Shown here one piece after another: positions 17,099 through 23,913 of a stretch of DNA of 51,962 nucleotides. The position numbers and the translations under genes are program-made. This DNA comes from Mycolicibacterium brisbanense. Its GTDB lineage: Bacteria; Actinomycetota; Actinomycetes; Mycobacteriales; Mycobacteriaceae. How positions within the stretch are numbered: the first letter of the stretch is position 1; each line of letters starts with the position of its first letter. The notes beneath the pieces are model-generated. The model saw only the letters and a program-made list of their open reading frames with translations. It was not told where the DNA came from and ran no database searches. The DNA lies in NCBI RefSeq assembly GCF_001570425.1, contig NZ_BCSX01000068.1, positions 1 through 51,962 on the forward strand, given 5' to 3'.

Positions 17099-18249
17099 TG
17101 ACCACCGGCCCGGTGTGCAGGGCCGAATGTCTCGAGAGCGCTACGGATCATTCGGGTGGCTCCGTCAGGATGCCGGCAGGCTCCCCGGCCGCCGACCAGG
17201 TCGAGCAGTCGGTGGATCTCCGGCACTCCGGCATGGTCGGCGGGGTCGAGTACGAGCCTGTCGAGCAGATGCACCAGGCGCGGAAGCCCGATGCGGCAGG
17301 GGCCACATTGGCCCGCGCTCTGTTCGGCCAGATAACCGGCGATCTGCGCGGTTCGGGCCAGTCCGCATTCCCGCGCGCCGAGCGCGTGCACGATGCCCAG
17401 GCCCGAGACCGGCACGGAGTCGAATTCAGAGGCAGGGACCCATGTCCCGTGATATCCCCCGACGAGTGCGGCTTGCACCGTCAAAGGGTCGGTGGCACCG
17501 CACCGCCCGATCAACTCGGCCACGGTGACATTGGTCGCGACCTCGACGACACCCTGCTCGATGACGGCGCCGGACAATGTCACAAGCATGGTTCCGGGAT
17601 TCTGCGGGTCTCCGACGGACCTGAACCATGCCGGTCCGAATCGTGCGATCAAGGCGATATGTGCCAGTGTCTCAACGTTGTTGACCAACGTGGGTTTTCG
17701 TCGCACGCCGGATTCCACGGTGAGCATCACGCGGTCACGCGGTAATGCCGGACCCCCTTCGATGCGTCTGACCAACGCGGATTCTTCGCCTGCGATGAAC
17801 CTCTCGGGTGCCTCGACGATCATGGGTTCACGCCCGCAGATCCCCGCCTTACGGCGCTCGTCCAGCGCGCGACGCATACCCTGCACGGCTTGTGCCGGTA
17901 GGTACAGGTAGATCCTTTCGGCACTGACCGCACTGGCCGCGAGGTCGAGCCCGTCGAGCACCAGGTGCGGTGCTCGAGTGATGAGCGCCGCGTCCTTCCG
18001 GCTGAGGGGCTCTCCCTCGGCACCATTGGCCACGACGACCGGTTTGTCTCCCATGACTGACGCCATCTTGCGGGCTGCGGGAAAACCGGCTCCGCCACGG
18101 CCGCGCAAACCGGCCTCCGCGAGCACCGAAAGTAATTGGGGTCTCGACAGTTTCGGTACGGCACCGAGCCGCCGCTGATGCGCTGCCAACCCAGATTCAC
18201 CACCGACCAGCAGGCGCGACAACCCTGACTGGCCCTGCCGCAGCGTCAT
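17095..18249 (-). CDS. NuoF-like NAD(P)H-binding flavoprotein with altered Fe-S ligands
   Basis: A 384-residue relative of the complex I 51-kDa subunit (NuoF/HoxF/FdhB type). Family motifs are GLRGRGGAGFPAARKM (FMN/NADH loop, about 43-58), NGAEGEP (about 70-76), FIAGEESALVRRIEG and KPTLVNNVETLAHI. The Fe-S site reads SAGQCGPCRIG, where the family normally has SCGxCxPCRxG, so the first cysteine is alanine; the distal cysteine is in GRGACRHPDG. Three ligands remain. Start ATG 18249, overlapping the membrane-protein stop as ATGA. It probably takes electrons from NAD(P)H to the ferredoxin encoded next. It is not part of a complex I operon. Confidence 0.85.
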   Translation of the reverse strand: MTLRQGQSGLSRLLVGGESGLAAHQRRLGAVPKLSRPQLLSVLAEAGLRGRGGAGFPAARKMASVMGDKPVVVANGAEGEPLSRKDAALITRAPHLVLDGLDLAASAVSAERIYLYLPAQAVQGMRRALDERRKAGICGREPMIVEAPERFIAGEESALVRRIEGGPALPRDRVMLTVESGVRRKPTLVNNVETLAHIALIARFGPAWFRSVGDPQNPGTMLVTLSGAVIEQGVVEVATNVTVAELIGRCGATDPLTVQAALVGGYHGTWVPASEFDSVPVSGLGIVHALGARECGLARTAQIAGYLAEQSAGQCGPCRIGLPRLVHLLDRLVLDPADHAGVPEIHRLLDLVGGRGACRHPDGATRMIRSALETFGPAHRAGGQ

Positions 18250-18809
18250 GACGCGCGCCCGGAAGCTCGCGCCTTGGTGTATTCGGTGAAGTTGCTCTGC
18301 AGCCGCCACACCAGAGCAGCACCCACCGTCACGACACAGCAACTGGCGAACACCAAGAACCACACGGCATAGACGTCGGTCCCGTTGCCCAACGCGTGGG
18401 CCAGGGCAATCGGCCACAACGCATAGGTGATCCAGTGGACGGTGCGGAACACCCGCACACCAAGACGGTGCCGCAGCAGACTGGTGGCGATCACAACAAT
18501 CAACAGGTCGAATGCCAACGTTCCCAACCCTTGCCACAGTGGCCGATACCGCCCGAGAAACGGCACGGCGAGATCGACCAAACGCAACTGGGCGTACGGA
18601 TCGAAGAACAGCAGCCCCAGGTGCAGGACAACAAGCAGCGTTGCGGCCAAGGCGGCGAAACGGTGTACGTCGGTGACTGCGAACCGCGGCAAGGCCAACA
18701 GCGAACGCCCCGAGCGGGTTCCGATCCCCAATGCCACCGAGACAGTCAGGAAAGCCAGCGCGGTGACCCCGGTTCCGCGCCCGAGCGCCCAGAGGGCTTC
18801 GTCAGTCAT
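18246..18809 (-). CDS. Ferric-reductase-like transmembrane haem protein
   Basis: A 187-residue protein with about six membrane helices. His49 and His63 lie in one helix region (DVHRFAALAATLLVVLHLG), and His125 and His138 in another (TVHWITYALWPIALAHAL). The 13-14 spacing in two helices is the bis-haem signature of the ferric reductase/NOX/MsrQ (YedZ) superfamily. There is no attached flavin or NAD domain, so electrons must come from a partner, plausibly the NuoF-like protein and ferredoxin. It overlaps ApbE upstream and the NuoF-like gene downstream by 4 bp. The electron acceptor outside the membrane is unknown. Confidence 0.85.
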   Translation of the reverse strand: MTDEALWALGRGTGVTALAFLTVSVALGIGTRSGRSLLALPRFAVTDVHRFAALAATLLVVLHLGLLFFDPYAQLRLVDLAVPFLGRYRPLWQGLGTLAFDLLIVVIATSLLRHRLGVRVFRTVHWITYALWPIALAHALGNGTDVYAVWFLVFASCCVVTVGAALVWRLQSNFTEYTKARASGRAS

Positions 18810-19768
18810 CGGTCCACCTCACGCGGTCCGGCCGGCCAGCCGCCGATCAGGTACTCGAGCATGTCCCGGTCCACCAGCCGTGCGGTCGTATCAAGGCTCG
18901 CAATCCATTTCAGTGCGCGCCAACCGCGAACGATCGCGGCTGTGCTGATGGTGTTGGCGGCGAAGCAGGTGCGAGCGGCAACGGTGACGGTGCGCCACAC
19001 CGGGTTTGCCGGTAGGCGCGTCCGTGGGTCGAGGATGTGATGCATCAGCTGGTCGCCGCGGGGCCACCGCCGGCGCACCGTGCTCGACGTCGCGAGGGCC
19101 GCGCCGGACGGTAAACCTATCGAGCTGGCAGGGTCGCCGTCGAGGTCTTGGACCAAGATCTGCCAACCGTCCTCCGGTGCGGTGCCTGCGGTCGCGATGT
19201 CGCCGCCCAGGTTGACCAGCACGCCGCTCGCCGTCGCGATATGAGCACGGTCGGCGCACCGGTCCGCGGCGATGGCCTTGGCGGTCGCACCGAGATCGAG
19301 TATCACGCCGGCAGGTACCGAGGCGACGCGGTCATGCAACGTGACCATCGACCACTTCGCGGGGATCGCGGCGGTGTGGGCGAACCTCGTGATCGCATTC
19401 CCGCCGGCGTACTCGTTGTCGACGTACTCGTTGTCGTAGCCGAGTTCGATCATCGCCGAGCCGACGGTGGGATCGACGTCGCCGTCGGTGAGGCGCGCTG
19501 CGGTGAGCGCGGCGTCGAGCAAGTCGGCGAGCACCTCGGACACCTCGGTGGGCTGACCCCCCGACCGTGCCAGGGCGTTGATTTCGGAGTCCTGACGGAA
19601 GCGCGACGCAGCTGCTTCGATGACGTCGAGTTCCGCCTCGACTTCACGGCGGGCGACCTCAAGACTGCCAGGATCGGTGACGACGATCTGCATGCTCATG
19701 CCCCATCGCGGCCACTCGATGCTGAAGGTTTCCGCCGCGGCGGCCGGCGGATGCTCGCGGCCGATCAT
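18806..19768 (-). CDS. FAD:protein FMN transferase (ApbE family)
   Basis: A 320-residue ApbE-type flavin transferase, which attaches FMN covalently to a threonine or serine of extracytoplasmic flavoproteins. Visible motifs are ASRFRQDSEINAL, the substrate region VILDLGATAKAIAADR, GVLVNLGGDIATAG and HHILDPRTRLPA. No lipobox or clear signal peptide is seen. Start ATG 19768 overlaps the Pro-rich gene stop as ATGA. A 15-bp tandem duplication adds an extra DNEYV unit around residue 115. No FMN-binding domain with the S/T-G-A-S/T target motif is encoded in this operon, so its substrate is uncertain. Confidence 0.87.
   Translation of the reverse strand: MIGREHPPAAAAETFSIEWPRWGMSMQIVVTDPGSLEVARREVEAELDVIEAAASRFRQDSEINALARSGGQPTEVSEVLADLLDAALTAARLTDGDVDPTVGSAMIELGYDNEYVDNEYAGGNAITRFAHTAAIPAKWSMVTLHDRVASVPAGVILDLGATAKAIAADRCADRAHIATASGVLVNLGGDIATAGTAPEDGWQILVQDLDGDPASSIGLPSGAALATSSTVRRRWPRGDQLMHHILDPRTRLPANPVWRTVTVAARTCFAANTISTAAIVRGWRALKWIASLDTTARLVDRDMLEYLIGGWPAGPREVDR
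19409..19438. repeat. 15-bp in-frame tandem duplication inside the ApbE gene
   Basis: GTACTCGTTGTCGAC at 19409-19423 is followed directly by a copy matching 13 of 15 bases at 19424-19438. On the coding strand this gives DNEYVDNEYA, five codons repeated in a loop of the protein. The near identity suggests a recent slippage event without frame loss. Confidence 0.85.
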
Positions 19769-20244
19769 GATCCGCGTGAACGTGAGACGTGCGGCGAGAA
19801 GTTGGGTGACACGACGGTCGCGGGAGTGAGCGTGCGACGCTGAGTTGTGCGGGGTGCGACCGTCGTCGGCGCGGCGGTCTGGGTTGCGACGGGCGCTTGG
19901 GCCGGGGTGGTCTGACGGGAGTATGTCGGTGCCGGCGTGTAGGTGCGTACGGGCGTCTGGACAACGGTGGTCTCGGTGCTGGTGTCCGGCGGCGGGCTGG
20001 GCGCAGGCGGCGGGGACGACGGAGCCGGCGGCATCGCGGCGGGCGGCGGCTGGGGAACAGCCGGGGCGGGGTCTGCACCCTGGCTCGGCAGGGCCTGGTC
20101 GGCGACATCGGCGACGGGCTCAGCGGGCCTGGCCGTATCGCCGTATGCGAGGGCGGAGGCACCGGCGACACCTGCTGCCCCAAGGCCGGCCAGGGCCCAG
20201 GAGGCCACGGCGGCCCGGCGGAATCCCGAACGCGGTGAGTTCAT
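19765..20244 (-). CDS. Proline/threonine-rich exported or membrane-anchored protein, first gene of redox operon
   Basis: A 159-residue protein starting MNSPRSGFRRAAVASWALAG. The N-terminus has basic residues (one RR pair) and a hydrophobic stretch to about residue 33, giving a signal peptide or single membrane anchor. The rest is low-complexity Pro/Ala/Thr with runs of PPP and PAP, ending in a basic tail without a sorting motif. Such tails often span the cell wall. The start ATG 20244 is the first good start after the divergent promoter region; the stop overlaps apbE as ATGA. I do not recognise a domain, and no S/T-G-A-S/T flavinylation motif is present. Confidence 0.7.
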   Translation of the reverse strand: MNSPRSGFRRAAVASWALAGLGAAGVAGASALAYGDTARPAEPVADVADQALPSQGADPAPAVPQPPPAAMPPAPSSPPPAPSPPPDTSTETTVVQTPVRTYTPAPTYSRQTTPAQAPVATQTAAPTTVAPRTTQRRTLTPATVVSPNFSPHVSRSRGS

Positions 20245-20266
20245 AGCGCCCGATGCTGACAGCCGG

Positions 20267-20286
20267 TTCTTCGAACATTCCAAGAA
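20267..20286. promoter_or_regulatory. 20-bp imperfect palindrome in divergent promoter region
   Basis: TTCTTCGAACATTCCAAGAA reads as TTCTTsGAA-NN-TTCsAAGAA, symmetric at 16 of 20 positions. It lies about 23 bp upstream of the redox operon start codon and about 50 bp upstream of the LpqH-like lipoprotein start, in the only sizeable gap between the divergent genes. It is a candidate operator, perhaps for the operon's own regulator. Confidence 0.5.
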
Positions 20287-20335
20287 CTTCGGGGAATCGC
20301 GGCTAAACGGCCCGGCAAGGGGTAAACCCATTCTT

Positions 20336-20776
20336 ATGCGCCATGTCCAACGGCGGATGCGGTCGGCGGGAGCGCGCACCGTGGTGATCGCCGCTCTGCT
20401 GGCAAGTGCGTGCTCGGCCCAGTCCGGACCGCCCGCCGGCGGGAACACCGCGCGCATCACGATCAACGGGCAGCAGTCCTCCACCGCCTTTCCCATCGAC
20501 TGCACGCAGCGAGCCTGGTTGTGGATCATCGACTCACTGCAGAAAGAACCTGGCTTCACGGCGATGGTCGAGACGGGAACCGGCGTGACCCCCAAGGCGG
20601 TTCGCCTGCGCAGCGTCGATGGATTCACCGGCAGTTGGGCCGAAGGCCGGGCCGGCACCGCCGAGGCCAGCATCGACGGGTCGACGTTCACCATCACCGG
20701 CACGGCAAGCGGTGCCAACGACGACCGCCCGACCAGACCGGCCGATGTTCAGTACCGGCTGGAAGCCCGCTGCTGA
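20336..20776 (+). CDS. LpqH-like lipoprotein (mycobacterial 19-kDa antigen family)
   Basis: A 146-residue protein from ATG 20336. The signal peptide (basic start, VVIAALLA) ends in ASACS, a weak lipobox with alanine rather than leucine at -3, so lipidation is likely but not certain. The mature part has ITINGQ..., two cysteines likely to form a disulfide (FPIDCT and the C-terminal EARC) and STFTITGTASGAN, matching the late SHYKITGTATG-like region of LpqH (Rv3763). Function is unknown; LpqH relatives are surface lipoproteins recognised by TLR2. It is divergent from the redox operon and ends 11 bp before the convergent SRPBCC gene. Confidence 0.8.
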   Translation: MRHVQRRMRSAGARTVVIAALLASACSAQSGPPAGGNTARITINGQQSSTAFPIDCTQRAWLWIIDSLQKEPGFTAMVETGTGVTPKAVRLRSVDGFTGSWAEGRAGTAEASIDGSTFTITGTASGANDDRPTRPADVQYRLEARC

Positions 20777-20787
20777 ACCCCCCGCGG

Positions 20788-21192
20788 TCACTGACCTTCG
20801 AGCAGGTCGCGAAGGGTCTGTAGGTCGGCGGTCACCGCGGCGACGTCGGCGTCGAAGTCCTCATCGGAGACCCCGGGACGCTGCCGCACGGTGAACACCA
20901 CCTCACACTGTGCTGCCCCGGGGGCGGCTGCCACCACCCGCATGGGGTTGTAGACCTCCTCACCGGACGGCAACCGCACCACATGATCGAGGACGCCGAA
21001 CGTGTTGGGCGGGCTGAACTGTACGGTCACCTGGCCCATCGGGGAGTCCGCGACCCAGCCGTCGGCCGACTGCCGAAGTGATCCCTCAGCCAAGCCCGCC
21101 GCCCAGCGCGACAACTCGTGCGGGTCGGCGGCGAACGCATACACCACGTCGGGCGCGGCATCGATCCAGACACTGACATGACGACTCCGCAT
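20788..21192 (-). CDS. SRPBCC (START-like) domain protein, Rv1546-like
   Basis: A 134-residue protein starting MRSRHVSVWIDAAPDVVYAFAADPHELSRWAAGL, the classic opening of SRPBCC/polyketide-cyclase-like folds: strand, IDAPPExVYxF, then D-P-x-x-L-x-x-W. It forms a helix-grip hydrophobic pocket; the ligand is unknown. Position near dnaE1 and the opening motif suggest equivalence to M. tuberculosis Rv1546. Start ATG 21192 is divergent from the membrane protein gene at 21223 (30 bp), which implies overlapping or leaderless promoters. Confidence 0.8.
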   Translation of the reverse strand: MRSRHVSVWIDAAPDVVYAFAADPHELSRWAAGLAEGSLRQSADGWVADSPMGQVTVQFSPPNTFGVLDHVVRLPSGEEVYNPMRVVAAAPGAAQCEVVFTVRQRPGVSDEDFDADVAAVTADLQTLRDLLEGQ

Positions 21193-21222
21193 GTTCACAG
21201 CGTAGGCAGCCACACTGACACG

Positions 21223-21975
21223 ATGAACGGTCAGGCGGACGTACCTCGTGAGCCGCACACCCCGGTGGAAAAATTCGTCGCGCGCGCGGAGCGGTTGGCC
21301 GCGGAAACCGGCCATCACGTGCCGTCGTGGCTGCGGCCCGGTGACCCGGAAAGTCGGCTGCCCGTCCTGGTGGCACTCGTCGCAGCCCTGGCCCTGCAAG
21401 TGGCCATCCCGCGCAGCTACACGGTGGTGCCCCGGTGGCCGCTCATCGTCGCAGAGCTGCTTTTGCTGGCTGTCCTGGTGTGGCTCAACCCGATCCGGTT
21501 CACCCGCTCGACTGTCCTCGGCCGGTACGCCACGTTCGTGCTGTTGGCCGCGATCACACTCGACAACACGCTCTCGGCGGTCTTGCTCGACGTGAAGATC
21601 CTCTCCGGCGCGGTCAGCAACAAGGCAGCGATCCTGTTGGGCAGCGGCGCAGCCATTTTCGTGACCAACATCATCGTGTTCGGCATCTGGTACTGGGAGC
21701 TCGACCGCGGCGGGCCGTTCGCACGGCAGACCGGCAAGCACCCGTATCCCGATTTCATGTTCCCCCAGATGGGCAATCCCAATGTCGCCAAACCGGATTG
21801 GCGCCCGACCTTTGTCGACTACCTCTACGTGAGCATCACCAACGTGATGGCCTTCTCTCCTACCGACACCATGCCGTTGGCGCGGTGGGCGAAGATGGCG
21901 ATGGCCGTTCAGGCCATGGTGGCGCTGTCCACCGCCGGGCTCGTAATCGCCAGGGCGGTAAACGTTTTGGGCTGA
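21223..21975 (+). CDS. Multi-pass membrane protein with ion-channel-like terminal hairpin
   Basis: A 250-residue protein with a soluble N-terminus of about 45 residues and roughly six membrane helices. The end, FVDYLYVSITNVMAFSPTDTMPLARWAKMAMAVQAMVAL, resembles the pore helix and last helix of two-helix cation channels (a D-xLYxSxT opening and a TDxxPL turn), but lacks a TVGYG-type selectivity filter. Such proteins are usually annotated as DUF1345-like or unknown membrane proteins. Start ATG 21223, followed 34 bp after its stop by a methyltransferase gene. Transport is not demonstrated. Confidence 0.72.
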   Translation: MNGQADVPREPHTPVEKFVARAERLAAETGHHVPSWLRPGDPESRLPVLVALVAALALQVAIPRSYTVVPRWPLIVAELLLLAVLVWLNPIRFTRSTVLGRYATFVLLAAITLDNTLSAVLLDVKILSGAVSNKAAILLGSGAAIFVTNIIVFGIWYWELDRGGPFARQTGKHPYPDFMFPQMGNPNVAKPDWRPTFVDYLYVSITNVMAFSPTDTMPLARWAKMAMAVQAMVALSTAGLVIARAVNVLG

Positions 21976-22009
21976 TCGTTCAGTGTGGCGACGGGTGTAC
22001 CGTCGCACT

Positions 22010-22843
22010 ATGCGCACTGTCGTCACCGACCTGACCCCCGTCGAAGAGACCGCCCTGCTGACGCTGTACGCCCGGGCCTCGGACAATCGGGCGCCGCGCC
22101 CGATACTCGGCGATGTGCTGGCCGATTCGATCGTCGACGACATCGAATACGACTTCGCAGGCCTGGGTGTGCAAACCAGCGTGGTGTGCCAGACGGCGCT
22201 GCGGGCCAAGATGCTCGATGACCGGGTGCGTAGCTTCGTCTCGGCGCATCCGGACGCAGTCGTGGTCGATCTCGGGGCAGGTCTCGACAGCGGCCTGTAC
22301 CGGGTCGCGCCACCACAGTCGGTCGACTGGTACCACGTCGACCTGCCCGGCATCAGCGCGCTACGCGCGGGCCTCCTGCCGCCGGATCCGCGGTCGCACA
22401 TCGTGGCTGCGTCGCTGGCCGCTGCGGACTGGGCAGCGGCGATTCCGGCGGACCGGCCCGCCATGCTCGTGGCCGATGGGTTGTTCGCATTCCTCACCGA
22501 ACCGGTGATCGCCCGGATCTTCCGTGGCATCACCGGGCACTTCCACAGTGGCGAAATCGCTTTCAACGACTACGGTGGCATCGGCTGGTTGAGCCGCGCA
22601 GCGCTCAAACTCTATCCGCGGAAGATGTTCAAAGACGTTGGCAGTCAATGGGGTTATCTCGGGTTCAAAGATGCTCACCACCCGCAGAATTGGAATCCGC
22701 GGCTGACCCTCGTCGAAGAAGCGAGCCTCACCCACGCCGCCGAAGTCGACCTCTTTCCGGGGTGGCTGCGCATCGCCACCCGCCTGATGGGCAAGACCAA
22801 GGCGACGGCGCGCAAGGGAAGGATCCTGCGTTACCGGTTCTGA
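22010..22843 (+). CDS. Class I SAM-dependent methyltransferase, LCM/TcmP-like
   Basis: A 277-residue protein related to leucine-carboxyl and polyketide O-methyltransferases (TcmP/PpmN-like). The SAM-binding motif is VVVDLGAGLDSGLYRV near residue 84, followed by the acidic WYHVDLPG. Mid-protein ADGLFAFLTEP corresponds to the family's AEG-x-x-x-YL region. The substrate is unknown. Start ATG 22010; the end is arranged convergently with the MerR gene around a shared hairpin. A second LCM-type gene (38947-39777) lies beside the polyketide locus, but the two differ clearly in sequence. Confidence 0.8.
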   Translation: MRTVVTDLTPVEETALLTLYARASDNRAPRPILGDVLADSIVDDIEYDFAGLGVQTSVVCQTALRAKMLDDRVRSFVSAHPDAVVVDLGAGLDSGLYRVAPPQSVDWYHVDLPGISALRAGLLPPDPRSHIVAASLAAADWAAAIPADRPAMLVADGLFAFLTEPVIARIFRGITGHFHSGEIAFNDYGGIGWLSRAALKLYPRKMFKDVGSQWGYLGFKDAHHPQNWNPRLTLVEEASLTHAAEVDLFPGWLRIATRLMGKTKATARKGRILRYRF

Positions 22844-22869
22844 CGCAGAGCCGCCGGCATTGCGTCAGA
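22839..22869. terminator. Bidirectional hairpin spanning both stop codons
   Basis: TCTGACGCA at 22839-22847 and TGCGTCAGA at 22861-22869 form a perfect 9-bp inverted repeat with a 13-base loop. Both the methyltransferase TGA and the MerR-gene TGA lie in the stems. There is no T-run, as usual for mycobacterial terminators. Confidence 0.6.
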
Positions 22870-23254
22870 TCGGCAGCGCTCGATGGATGCCGCAGGTGCA
22901 TGCATCGATCGACGGACATGTACAGCGCATGCCCCACTCGATGATCGCCCTGGCCCGAGTCAGTGCTTCGAGTTGTTCATCGATGCTGGCGAGCTTGGCG
23001 TGGGCGAGGGACCGCGCGGCCGGCCGGCCCGGGGTGTCGTCGCCGATCAGCTCGGCGACCTCGTCGAGTGTGAAGCCGGCTGCCTTGCACAAGCGGATCA
23101 CTTCCAGGCGCACCAGCACCGACTCCGGATAGCGGCGCTGACCTCCCACGCGTTCCGGCGCCGGTATCAGGCCGATCTGCTCGTAGTAGCGCAACGTGGT
23201 CTGGGCGACACCGCAACGTCGTGCCACGTCTCCGATGGTCAATCGGGTGGTCAT
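22865..23254 (-). CDS. MerR-family transcriptional regulator with C-terminal cysteines
   Basis: A 129-residue MerR regulator. The N-terminal winged helix is LTIGDVARRCGVAQTTLRYYEQIGLIPAPERVGGQRRYPES, followed by a dimerisation helix (LASIDEQLEALTRARAIIEWG). The tail reads MRCTCPSIDACTCGIH, four cysteines in two C-x-C pairs, as in SoxR-like or metal-sensing members; the exact SoxR spacing is not matched, so the signal could be redox or metal. It is divergent from a PPOX oxidoreductase gene with a perfect 20-bp palindrome between them, the normal MerR arrangement. Start ATG 23254. Confidence 0.88.
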   Translation of the reverse strand: MTTRLTIGDVARRCGVAQTTLRYYEQIGLIPAPERVGGQRRYPESVLVRLEVIRLCKAAGFTLDEVAELIGDDTPGRPAARSLAHAKLASIDEQLEALTRARAIIEWGMRCTCPSIDACTCGIHRALPI

Positions 23255-23278
23255 TCCGGCGCTCCTCACGCGTGCTGC

Positions 23279-23309
23279 TTGACTTAGAGTCAACTCTAAG
23301 TTGTTGACT
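23279..23309 (+). promoter_or_regulatory. MerR-type promoter/operator for the PPOX gene
   Basis: ACTTAGAGTCAACTCTAAGT at 23282-23301 is a perfect 20-bp palindrome. A TTGACT -35 (23279-23284) and a weak -10 (TTGACT, 23304-23309) are separated by 19 bp, the long spacer typical of MerR-activated promoters, with the palindrome in the spacer. The PPOX ATG lies 7 bases after the -10, so the transcript may be leaderless. Confidence 0.55.
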
Positions 23310-23316
23310 TGGCCCC

Positions 23317-23772
23317 ATGCCAGATGCCATCGCACCCAGCCTGAGTCGGTCCCGCTACGCGCTGCTTCGGACGTATCGCCGTGACGGCAGCCCCGTCGAC
23401 ACCCCGATCTGGTTCGCTCACGACGCCGACGCCATCGTGTTCCGCACCAAGATCGGGCCGAAGACCAAGCGGCTGAGCGCACGTCCCGACGTGGAACTCG
23501 TCGCCTGTGACTACCGCGGCCGCGTCACCGACCACGCCTCCTTCGCCGGTCGGGCCACCGTCTTGTCAGGCGCCGCCGCGCAGCAAGCCAACGACCTCCT
23601 GCATCGGCGGTACGGATGGCAGTGGAACATCGTGCCACTGCTGAAGATCCCGGGCGTCACGAATGTGCACCGCGACCTTCCACTGTGCGAAAAGCTGCGG
23701 CGGGCGCGCGATCGCGGTGTCTGGTCCGACAGCGCGATCGTCCGCATCGATCTCACCGACCGGGCAAGCTAG
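23317..23772 (+). CDS. PPOX-class flavin/F420-dependent oxidoreductase
   Basis: A 151-residue split-barrel protein of the pyridoxamine 5'-phosphate oxidase-like class. It opens SLSRSRYALLRTYRRDGSPVDTPIWF, the standard first strands, and includes FRTKIGPKTKRLSARPDVELVACDYRGRV, the cofactor-phosphate-binding strand region of F420/FMN members (K-x-x-R-L). The substrate is unknown. It is divergent from the MerR gene and probably its main target. Its stop codon (TAG) lies at the start of a stretch similar to the 3' end of dnaE1. Confidence 0.82.
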   Translation: MPDAIAPSLSRSRYALLRTYRRDGSPVDTPIWFAHDADAIVFRTKIGPKTKRLSARPDVELVACDYRGRVTDHASFAGRATVLSGAAAQQANDLLHRRYGWQWNIVPLLKIPGVTNVHRDLPLCEKLRRARDRGVWSDSAIVRIDLTDRAS

Positions 23773-23838
23773 CCCAGGCGCAGCCACGCCTTGAGCGCCC
23801 ATCAAAGCCGACGGGGGCGTCACCCAGCGACTGATCGA
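23768..23838 (-). pseudogene. Decayed duplicate of the dnaE1 3' end
   Basis: This stretch aligns with the true dnaE1 end at about 24867-24953. Shared blocks are GCTAGCCCAGGC (23768-23779 / 24867-24878), CGCCTTGAG, an 18-bp identity CGCCCATCAAAGCCGACG (23796-23813 / 24906-24923), and similar sequence on to CAGCGACTG. Small deletions destroy the frame. Only the last 25 or so codons are represented. It lies directly after the PPOX stop, 1.1 kb from dnaE1, with the HdeD-like gene between the copies. Confidence 0.75.
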
Positions 23839-23842
23839 ACTC

Positions 23843-23880
23843 CGGCGGGCCATCGCGATCATCGTCGTGATGGCCCGCCG
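23843..23880. terminator. Strong hairpin between convergent genes
   Basis: CGGCGGGCCATC (23843-23854) and GATGGCCCGCCG (23869-23880) form a perfect 12-bp GC-rich stem with a 14-base loop. It sits between the PPOX gene (plus) and the HdeD-like gene (minus), so it can end both transcripts. Confidence 0.65.
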
Positions 23881-23913
23881 CGAGGTTCCGACGTGGATTA
23901 CCTGACTTCGTAC

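Noticed and set aside
17095..18249. DGAT in the NuoF-like protein as a possible ApbE flavinylation site
   Set aside because: The motif needs Ser/Thr before Gly-Ala and an exported FMN-binding domain; this copy is in a cytoplasmic protein beside an Fe-S ligand.
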